A stretch of 64,000 nt of DNA. Origin: Rhodospirillaceae bacterium. Lineage in GTDB: Bacteria; Pseudomonadota; Alphaproteobacteria; JAEUKQ01. The notes beneath the pieces were generated by a model. It searched no databases, was not told the origin of the DNA, and was given only the letters and a program-made list of their open reading frames with translations. Position 1 is the first letter of the stretch. Each line of letters opens with the position of its first letter. The position numbers and the translations under genes were made by a program. Shown in pieces: positions 58,056 to 64,000 of this stretch. The stretch lies in assembly GCA_016722635.1 (NCBI GenBank), contig JADKIX010000003.1, positions 186,001 to 250,000 of the forward strand. The letters are read 5' to 3'.

Positions 58056-58715
58056 CTAACGCCCTTCTCTTAGACCCTTCACAAATTCGTGCAAACCGAT
58101 TTGACGCTCCCGACGCAACCGCTCAGCCTCAAGAATCGCCTGCACCTCACGCACACTTTTTTCCACATCGTGGTTGACAACAATATAATCATATTCAGCC
58201 CAGTGGCTCATTTCATCGGCTGCCTTAGCCATTCGCCTGGCTACTTCCTCCAGGCTGTCCTGCGCCCTAGCTTTCAAGCGACGCTCTAATTCCCTGGTCG
58301 ATGGCGGCAGAATGAAAATACTTACCAGATCACTACGGGCTTTTTCAGATAATTGTTGGGTACCTTGCCAATCGATATCGAATAAAACATCGCGTCCTTT
58401 ATGCAGCGCCTGCACCACTGTATCCTTGGGAGTTCCATAGTAATGGCCAAAAACTTTAGCATATTCCAATAATTCTTGTTGTTCGATTTTTTTATTAAAT
58501 GCAGTCAAATCAATAAAATGATAATCTGCCCCAGCCTTCTCTTGAGGACGGCGTGGCCTGGTCGTTACCGAAACCGACATTTCCAAATTACTGTTTTTTT
58601 CCAGAAGCATCCGGGAAACGGTCGTTTTTCCAGCCCCTGAGGGTGAGGACAAAACCAGCATCAACCCCCGGCGCATAATAGGCGTGAATGTATTTTCTGT
58701 GGCAGTTTTGTTCAT
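58056..58715 (-). CDS. gmk: Guanylate kinase
   Basis: A 219-residue kinase. The P-loop SSPSGAGKTTVSRML, the GMP-binding SVSVTTRPRRPQEKAGADYHF and the LID arginines (STRELERRLKARAQD) are present. It phosphorylates GMP to GDP. The ATG at 58715 gives an N-terminal extension of 13 residues; the ATG before RRGLMLVLSS (58676) would give the usual length. Confidence 0.97.
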   Translation of the reverse strand: MNKTATENTFTPIMRRGLMLVLSSPSGAGKTTVSRMLLEKNSNLEMSVSVTTRPRRPQEKAGADYHFIDLTAFNKKIEQQELLEYAKVFGHYYGTPKDTVVQALHKGRDVLFDIDWQGTQQLSEKARSDLVSIFILPPSTRELERRLKARAQDSLEEVARRMAKAADEMSHWAEYDYIVVNHDVEKSVREVQAILEAERLRRERQIGLHEFVKGLREGR

Positions 58716-58821
58716 TATTATAACTATCCTTCGATCATTATTTCGTGCTTATTATCACCAATCAACCGCCATGACAATCATCATAATTGTTTGCCCCAAT
58801 AAAGTCCGCACATTAAAATAT

Positions 58822-59622
58822 TCACGAAGGAATATCAAGATTCTTTCGCAACCACTCGCCTAATAATTGGAATCCTAAAACGGCTAATGTCATACATAAG
58901 CCAGGCCAAATCACAAGCCAAGGATAATCCTCAATAAAAGTTTGCCCATCAAATAACATCTTGCCCCAGCTGGTTTGCGGATACGTAATACCAAACCCTA
59001 GATAACTTAATCCTGCCTCAGCCAGCAAAGCAAAACTAATTTGTACGGCGATTTGCACCACCCAAAGAGCCGCTAAGCTGTGCATCATGTGTTTCCGCAA
59101 CATTCCAAAGCGTCTCTGCCCCATGGCAAAAGCAGCCTTAATATAAGTGTTTTTACTGACGGTGCGGAGGGTTGTATCAGTTAACCGGATAAAGATAGGA
59201 ATGTTATATAAAGCAATCGCAATAATGACATTAAGAATTCCCGGCCGATAAAAGGTTGCCAAGATCAAGGCTGTTAATAAAGCTGGAAATGCTAATAAGC
59301 TATCACTTAAATAAAATATTGTGCGGTTTAACCATGAAATCTGCCAAACCCACATTAGCAACGCTAAAAAAAAACCGATAGATGATCCAAGCAAAACAGC
59401 AACGATCGCAATACCTAGAGAATTGGTTGTGCCTGCCATTAACATGGATAGTATATCTCTTCCCAGGTGATCCGTCCCCAAGAAATGAAAAGAATTGGGG
59501 GCTTGCAAGCGATCGTGTATCTCGTAATCCAAGATATCGGTTGGCAACCAAAAAGTTGCAATCACCGCCACCATAATAAAAAAGACACTTAAAAAAAAAC
59601 CGGCTGACCGAACTAATTTCAT
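58822..59622 (-). CDS. Peptide-type ABC transporter permease (DppC/OppC-like)
   Basis: A 266-residue inner-membrane permease with an N-terminal helix, then FHFLGTDHLGRDILSMLMAG, the classic DppC/OppC motif, and an EAA-like loop around AAFAMGQRRFGMLRKHM. It overlaps the DppB-like gene by four bases (ATGA), so it is coupled to it. No ATPase gene follows: the next gene is gmk. Confidence 0.92.
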   Translation of the reverse strand: MKLVRSAGFFLSVFFIMVAVIATFWLPTDILDYEIHDRLQAPNSFHFLGTDHLGRDILSMLMAGTTNSLGIAIVAVLLGSSIGFFLALLMWVWQISWLNRTIFYLSDSLLAFPALLTALILATFYRPGILNVIIAIALYNIPIFIRLTDTTLRTVSKNTYIKAAFAMGQRRFGMLRKHMMHSLAALWVVQIAVQISFALLAEAGLSYLGFGITYPQTSWGKMLFDGQTFIEDYPWLVIWPGLCMTLAVLGFQLLGEWLRKNLDIPS

Positions 59623-60566
59623 TTTTCCAACATATGTGAAGGCCGCGGATCAATCCAATGGTTACATAAAGCCGAAAGAAAGTTGGCTATTAAAGTCATC
59701 GCGACTAAAACCACGAGAATAGCTTGAATGACTGGGATATCCCGCTGCTCGACAGAGGACAGTAGTTGACGGCCAATTCCTGGAATACGAAATAAATTTT
59801 CAACAATAATTCCACCAACCAATAATAAAGAAAACTGCCCCCCCATATTGGTTACCACCGCAGGCAAGGCATTAACAAGACGATGCCTATATAGAATTTG
59901 GATATCGCTTAACCCTTTTGATTTAGCGGTAACAATATAGGCCTGTTTTTGTGTGGCGATCAGTGAGGCGCGCAACAACTTTAAAATTGCGGAACTTTGA
60001 GGGATAGCCAAGGCCATTGCTGGCAGAAAAAACTTGTAAAGTCCATTTATGAAGCCGTCTTTTCCTGTTAAACTGGCTGAAGCAGGGAAAATACCCCAGT
60101 CAAAGGAAAAGAAAATAATTAACATAAATCCCAACCAGAAACTAGGGATAGAAAGGGTAATATGGCCCCAAATATTAACTAGGTGTCCTCCTACTTTGCC
60201 TACCTTTGCAGCCGAGAGGATCGATAAAGGGAGACTGATGATTAAAGCTATGATCATCGCATATAACGCCAATAAAAAACTAACCAGGATTTTATCGCCA
60301 ATAAGGGCAGCCACCGAGGATTGGGTAATATAGCTGAAACCCCAATTGCCTACAAAAAAATGGGAAAGCCAATACACATAACGCTCTAAAATGGGTAGAT
60401 CCAATCCCATTTGCTGCTGCAAGGCATGCAATGTCTCTGGGCTGGCCTCCACACCTAAAACAAAACTGGCGGAATCGCCAGGCAATAGGTTAAAAATCAA
60501 AAAGAGCACCCAGGATATGATGAGCAAGTAAAGCAGATTTCTGAAGATAACAGTTATCACATTCAT
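59619..60566 (-). CDS. Peptide-type ABC transporter permease (DppB/OppB-like)
   Basis: A 315-residue permease. LPGDSASFVLGVEASPETL and QQMGLDLPILERYVYWL mark the DppB N-terminus; the binding-protein-dependent transport EAA loop reads YIVTAKSKGLSDIQILYRH. The late IPGIGRQLLSSVEQRDIPVI is also typical. It follows the binding-protein gene by 19 bp and overlaps the DppC-like gene. Confidence 0.93.
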   Translation of the reverse strand: MNVITVIFRNLLYLLIISWVLFLIFNLLPGDSASFVLGVEASPETLHALQQQMGLDLPILERYVYWLSHFFVGNWGFSYITQSSVAALIGDKILVSFLLALYAMIIALIISLPLSILSAAKVGKVGGHLVNIWGHITLSIPSFWLGFMLIIFFSFDWGIFPASASLTGKDGFINGLYKFFLPAMALAIPQSSAILKLLRASLIATQKQAYIVTAKSKGLSDIQILYRHRLVNALPAVVTNMGGQFSLLLVGGIIVENLFRIPGIGRQLLSSVEQRDIPVIQAILVVLVAMTLIANFLSALCNHWIDPRPSHMLEK

Positions 60567-60585
60567 TGGTCACCAAAATGGACTT

Positions 60586-62091
60586 TTATCTTAGGTCCCA
60601 AAAAACTTCTGTCATATCGTTTGCTTGGATGGGGCTGTTTTCCCACATCCCACCCAACTGGGCATTCCAAACCCCATGTTTTGCAAGCTGGAATAAGAAA
60701 CAATTGACAGAATCATCTGCCAACATCTTTTGAGCAGATTGATACAGGGGGATTTTTTTCTCATCCGATGTGGTTTGGGCAACCAAGTTAATTATATCTT
60801 TAAAAGCAGGATTATCATACCCGAAATAGTAATCCAGCCTTGCGTAAATATTGATATCGAGGGGTTCGGTATGAGAAATGATGGTTAAATCAAAATCCTT
60901 GCGGCGGAAAACGTCATCTAACCACTGCGCCCATTCAACCGGGATCAAATCAATTTTAAAGCCTGCTTTTTGCAGTTGTGCGGCCGCAATCTCCCCGCCG
61001 CGGCGGGCGTAGGACGGTGGAGGCAGTTTGATTACCAAAGCCAATTCTCCGGGTTTATAACCGGCTTCTGATAGTAATTTCTTTGCCAAAGCCGGATTAT
61101 ACTGGTTTTGTTTGGTTAAATCGATATAAGCCGGATGATGGGGGGCAAAGTGGCTGCCAATAGGTGTGCCATAGCCGAACATAGCTCCATCAATAATAGA
61201 TTGGCGATCAATGGCATGGCAAATCGCTTGACGAATTATTTTATTATTTAAGGGCGGGCGTCGATTATTAATCGCTAAAATAGTTTCCCCTTCTGTCGTC
61301 CCAATTACCACTTTAAACTTTGGATCTTTTTGTAATTTTGATAAAAGTTCGGGGGCAGGGAAATTGGGGAAAGCATCAATATCCCCTGATTGCATCGCAA
61401 TCATGGCAGCTGTTGGATCCGAAATAAATTTAAATGTAACCTGGTCAATTGAAGGTTTTGTTCCCCAGTAAAAATAGGTCCGGGTCAATATAACTTGATT
61501 GCCTTTATCCCACCGGACAAACCGGTAAGGCCCTGTACCCACAGGACTTATTTTGTTGTTTTCATAACTTTCCTTGGCAACAATAGCCGCATCTCCCCAT
61601 CCCAGATTATAAAGAAAATCGCCGGTTGGTCTTTTTAAATGAATAATCAGTGTATATGGGTCTTTGGCTTCCATCGATTGGATCGGCTCAAAAAGATTTT
61701 TTTGGGCATTAACACTATCTAGGGCCATTGCCCGTTCAAAACTAAAGATCACATCATTGGCATCGAAAGAAGTGTTGTCATGGAATCTAACATTTTTCTC
61801 CAGAGAAAAAGTATAGACTTTACCATCCCCAGAGATAGTCCAACTTTTCGCCAACAATGGCTGTACATGACCATTACGGTCAATCTTGGTCAGCCCTTCA
61901 AAAAGATTGGCATAAACAATCTCATCAATAGCCCCAGCCGCCCCCGCTGTTGGATCTAGATGGGGAGGCTCTAAAACCATTCCAACACTTACACCAAGCA
62001 TACCAACTCTGGTCATACCGGCGTTAGAAAAAATTGCCATAAAAAACAAAATTGTAATTAAGAAAAACGGCCGTATCAGTTTAGCTACCAT
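60586..62091 (-). CDS. Peptide-type ABC transporter substrate-binding protein (DppA-like)
   Basis: A 501-residue SBP_bac_5 periplasmic protein. A signal peptide (IRPFFLITILFFMAIFSNAG) is followed by LFEGLTKIDRNGHVQPLLAK, WTISGDGKVYTFSLEKNVRF and the DAIDRQ-type ICHAIDRQSIIDGAMFGYG motif. Family members bind peptides, opines, nickel or other small solutes; the ligand cannot be told here. It is first in a three-gene unit with two permeases, 97 or so bases after a plausible promoter. Confidence 0.92.
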   Translation of the reverse strand: MVAKLIRPFFLITILFFMAIFSNAGMTRVGMLGVSVGMVLEPPHLDPTAGAAGAIDEIVYANLFEGLTKIDRNGHVQPLLAKSWTISGDGKVYTFSLEKNVRFHDNTSFDANDVIFSFERAMALDSVNAQKNLFEPIQSMEAKDPYTLIIHLKRPTGDFLYNLGWGDAAIVAKESYENNKISPVGTGPYRFVRWDKGNQVILTRTYFYWGTKPSIDQVTFKFISDPTAAMIAMQSGDIDAFPNFPAPELLSKLQKDPKFKVVIGTTEGETILAINNRRPPLNNKIIRQAICHAIDRQSIIDGAMFGYGTPIGSHFAPHHPAYIDLTKQNQYNPALAKKLLSEAGYKPGELALVIKLPPPSYARRGGEIAAAQLQKAGFKIDLIPVEWAQWLDDVFRRKDFDLTIISHTEPLDINIYARLDYYFGYDNPAFKDIINLVAQTTSDEKKIPLYQSAQKMLADDSVNCFLFQLAKHGVWNAQLGGMWENSPIQANDMTEVFWDLR

Positions 62092-62392
62092 GCTTATCTC
62101 CTAGCACACAAGTTTAACAGCAGGACATAACGCCAAATGAATAATAATAATTTTCTATAGAACTATTTCGGCTAAAACTCTGTCTATATTGTGATTGACC
62201 TTTATAATCTTTGTCAAGGATAGCTTCCAAAAGGGCAATAACTGAAAATTTCTAAAAAAATATTTGCTAACAGTCTTTATCAACCAAGATAAAATTAACA
62301 CCAGGCAAAATTTAAAAACATAAGTTCTTGGCATGATTAAAGTTGTTCTTGCAATTTCGATATACTTCTCTTACTTTGCTTTGATGAATTGG
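62092..62392. other. Intergenic region between dppA-like gene and tRNA-Pro
   Basis: About 300 bases without a gene, AT-rich. It holds one plausible leftward promoter (62188-62217) and presumably the promoter of tRNA-Pro on the right. I see no other structure. Confidence 0.5.
62188..62217 (-). promoter_or_regulatory. Possible sigma70 promoter of the dppA-like unit
   Basis: On the minus strand TTGACA (62217-62212) is a perfect -35 box; CACAAT (62193-62188), 18 bases on, is a weak -10. It lies about 97 bases before the ATG. Confidence 0.4.
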
Positions 62393-62469
62393 CGGGGTGT
62401 AGCTCAGCCTGGTAGAGTACCTGCTTTGGGAGCAGGGTGTCGCTGGTTCGATTCCAGTCACCCCGACCA
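62393..62469 (+). tRNA. tRNA-Pro (UGG)
   Basis: CGGGGTG pairs with CACCCCG as acceptor stem. The anticodon stem CCTGC/GCAGG closes the loop TTTGGGA (anticodon TGG), and the T-arm contains GGTTCGATTCC. The discriminator A and encoded CCA follow. Confidence 0.98.
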
Positions 62470-62522
62470 TTTTAAAAAACTTGATTGCCAATTTCAAACC
62501 CTATATTCACCAGGCAAATTTA

Positions 62523-62828
62523 ATGAAAGCCAGAATATTTCAACCTTCAAAAACCGCTATGCAGTCTGGATTGGCCAACACACGGGACTGGATCCTTGAA
62601 ATTATCCCTGAAACACCGCCAACTGCTGATCCTTTAACGGGTTGGACAAGCTCTTCCGATACGACAGCGTGGCAAAGGATGTTTTTTGTGAGTTTGGACC
62701 AGGCAATAGGTTATGCAAAGAATATGGGACTGGATTTTATAGTAGAGGAAGGACCCAAGAAGATTATAAAGCCCAAAAATTACGCAGATAATTTTCGGAT
62801 CGACCGTCGGTTGCCCTGGACACATTAA
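62523..62828 (+). CDS. Complex I NDUFS4-like accessory subunit (ETC complex I subunit)
   Basis: 101 residues from ATG 62523 (MKARIFQPSKTAMQSGLANT). The family core is present: WILEIIPE, GWTSSSDTTAWQRMFF, FVSLDQAIGYAKNMGLDF and a final NFRIDRRLPWTH. It is the alphaproteobacterial homologue of NDUFS4, a peripheral subunit of NADH dehydrogenase. The TTG at 62481 would give a longer but non-homologous N-terminus. The gene lies 53 bp after tRNA-Pro and 15 bp before tRNA-Arg, all on the same strand. Confidence 0.93.
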   Translation: MKARIFQPSKTAMQSGLANTRDWILEIIPETPPTADPLTGWTSSSDTTAWQRMFFVSLDQAIGYAKNMGLDFIVEEGPKKIIKPKNYADNFRIDRRLPWTH

Positions 62829-62843
62829 AAAATGGATTTTCAA

Positions 62844-62920
62844 GTGCCCGTAGCTCAGATGGATAGAGCAGCAGCCTTCTAAGCTGCTGGCCGGGGGTTC
62901 GAATCCCTCCGGGCACGCCA
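62844..62920 (+). tRNA. tRNA-Arg (UCU)
   Basis: GTGCCCG pairs with CGGGCAC. The anticodon stem GCAGC/GCTGC closes the loop CTTCTAA (anticodon TCT), and the T-arm has GGTTCGAATCC. The discriminator is G with encoded CCA. Confidence 0.98.
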
Positions 62921-63070
62921 AATCTACCCCCCTTCTTTTGTTATATGTAGGAAACTATTGGTACATTTGTTTTTTTAACCAAACGGATTGATTCTCTTGG
63001 GGCAGCAAGAACTTTTTATCAATAGCATACCGATGACACGACTTCATCCTTACTTGTTGCAGGTTCTTGG

Positions 63071-63097
63071 ATGCTGAAAAAAGCAGCATTTGTTTTT
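63071..63097 (+). terminator. Possible terminator downstream of tRNA-Arg
   Basis: ATGCTG pairs with CAGCAT around a seven-base A-rich loop, and TTTGTTTTT follows. It lies 150 bases after the tRNA, which is far, but nothing else intervenes on this strand. Confidence 0.4.
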
Positions 63098-63142
63098 AAA
63101 AAGAAAATGTCCCCGGACTGCTGTTTATAACCACCAACTCAA

Positions 63143-64000
63143 TTAGCAGCATATCATCGTGCCATTTTCTAACATCATTTGTGATATTAGTAATTGAACT
63201 TGTTGCCCCTCAATTAAGGACCAATCAGCTATTTTGTAACGAGGGATAATTGTTTGTAAAACAGATGGGTTGTGAACTAACAGGGGTTGGCCAATATTTA
63301 TATCCACCCTGCATACAAGCGAATCAGCAATTATTTTAGTTATTTGGCCTTTAATGGGGTGACTACCAGATAAAGGCACTAAAGGATTAGAATCGAATAA
63401 AGGGTTTTGGAGATGGATTAAACTGCCCTCAATATAAATATGGGTGGGTTGATTTAACAAAAACTCTGGGGTCAAAGGGATTATCAGCTGGTTGTTTCCC
63501 ATTTGTATGATTGTTTTCCGATTCTGAATATCGTGTGATAAAGCCTGAACCGTTAATGAATTTAAGGGAGTTTTTAACCCTAAAACATGATAGTGCTTTT
63601 GAAGCACTTTAGCTTTTTGGTCGACTGCTACAACTTTTCCCTGATCTAAAATCATCAGATGGTCGGCCATCTGGATCAATTCATCTAAATAATGGGATAC
63701 GTAAAAAATGATTATTTTATCCGGCATCATATTTTTTTTATACGGTTCAAAAAGACGAAAGAAGTTTTCTTTGCGGCCTTTATCAAGACCGGTGGTGGGC
63801 TCGTCTAGCAATAACAGTTGCTGGCTTGATATTAAGGTGCGAGCCAAAGAAACACGTTGCTTCTCTCCTCCTGAAAGATGATGAGGAAAGCGATCTAGTA
63901 AATGTGAAATCCCTAATTCTTCAATGACCCTCATAGCATTTTCTGGCAACCATTTGGCTATCGGTCTTTTAGCATAAAATATATTAGATTTTACCGATAA
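63143..64000 (-). CDS. modC: Molybdate ABC transporter ATPase ModC, partial
   Basis: The frame runs off the right edge, so the Walker A region and the start are missing. What remains begins LSVKSNIFYAKRPIAKW and includes the signature HLSGGEKQRVSLARTLIS, Walker B LLLLDEPTTGLD and the switch His in YVSHYLDEL. A C-terminal MOP/TOBE domain (about the last 70 residues, with IKGQITKIIADSLVCRVDI) identifies the molybdate/tungstate type. It powers molybdate import with ModA and ModB, presumably just beyond the edge. Confidence 0.9.
   Translation of the reverse strand, partial: LSVKSNIFYAKRPIAKWLPENAMRVIEELGISHLLDRFPHHLSGGEKQRVSLARTLISSQQLLLLDEPTTGLDKGRKENFFRLFEPYKKNMMPDKIIIFYVSHYLDELIQMADHLMILDQGKVVAVDQKAKVLQKHYHVLGLKTPLNSLTVQALSHDIQNRKTIIQMGNNQLIIPLTPEFLLNQPTHIYIEGSLIHLQNPLFDSNPLVPLSGSHPIKGQITKIIADSLVCRVDINIGQPLLVHNPSVLQTIIPRYKIADWSLIEGQQVQLLISQMMLENGTMICC

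Noticed and set aside
62312..62497. Minus-strand frame antisense to tRNA-Pro (GVTGIEPATPCSQSRYSTRL)
   Set aside because: This is a well-known spurious translation of tRNA complements.
62333..62599. Plus-strand frame that reads through tRNA-Pro
   Set aside because: It overlaps a certain tRNA and the start of a real gene in another frame and has no domain.
62634..62921. Minus-strand frame beginning MACPEGFEPPASSLEG
   Set aside because: It is antisense to tRNA-Arg and the NDUFS4-type gene, again a familiar artefact.
1..64000. CRISPR arrays, insertion sequences, prophage or defence islands
   Set aside because: I found no spaced direct repeats, transposase or phage genes, and no cluster of unknown genes with atypical composition.

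Overview
This 64 kb window reads as a stretch of ordinary, gene-dense core chromosome from an AT-rich alphaproteobacterium. The class assignment rests on several markers: gcrA, popZ, cckA and a divK-pleD-rpmG cluster, a cysteine-poor DksA, a Cys-free L33, a eukaryote-like NADP-isocitrate dehydrogenase, an NDUFS4-type complex I accessory subunit, and the gene orders pcm-tolC-popZ-valS and mfd / sdhE / recG. I cannot place it below class level. I see no insertion sequence, prophage, CRISPR array, toxin-antitoxin pair or defence island, and no block of clearly foreign composition.

Layout. 0-4 kb: a yfgM-bamB-der operon (outer-membrane assembly and ribosome biogenesis). 4-11.5 kb: gcrA, a PAS_5 protein, rsmB, a frameshifted S41 protease gene, rpmG, pleD, divK and a lone agmatine deiminase. 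11.5-15.5 kb: aspS, rnd and a hydroxybutyrate-type dehydrogenase. 15.5-26 kb: envelope genes (pbpC with a thioester alpha-2-macroglobulin, a lytic transglycosylase, lemA with a TPM-domain gene). 26-33 kb: maiA-phhA, then valS, popZ, tolC and pcm. 33-42 kb: tRNA-Cys, mfd, a TPR-methyltransferase, sdhE, a frameshifted recG and dksA. 42-57 kb: pssA-psd, a dihaem cytochrome c, a LOG-type hydrolase, icd, alaS, recA, cckA, an aminotransferase, and the znuB-znuC-zur / znuA zinc regulon. 57-64 kb: ndk, a tiny membrane protein, gmk, a peptide ABC transporter without ATPases, tRNA-Pro, an NDUFS4-type gene, tRNA-Arg and a partial modC.

Linked functions. Five regulators of the Caulobacter-type cell-cycle and polarity network (GcrA, PleD, DivK, CckA, PopZ) lie within 50 kb. 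The GGDEF active site of PleD has decayed. Zinc control is self-contained: a near-perfect 20-bp palindrome sits between zur and znuA, and His-rich segments occur in ZnuA and at the end of ZnuC. Envelope maintenance is served by BamB, PBP1C, alpha-2-macroglobulin, the MltB-type enzyme and TolC.

Three otherwise well-conserved genes (S41 protease, recG, znuA) are each broken by one frameshift that a single added base in a homopolymer run would repair. This points to sequence error or very recent loss, not old pseudogenes. I did not find a convincing undescribed multi-gene system. The most distinctive signals are the decayed PleD GGDEF, a TPR-PRMT-like protein that lacks its double-E glutamates, and an mRNA gene sandwiched between two tRNAs.
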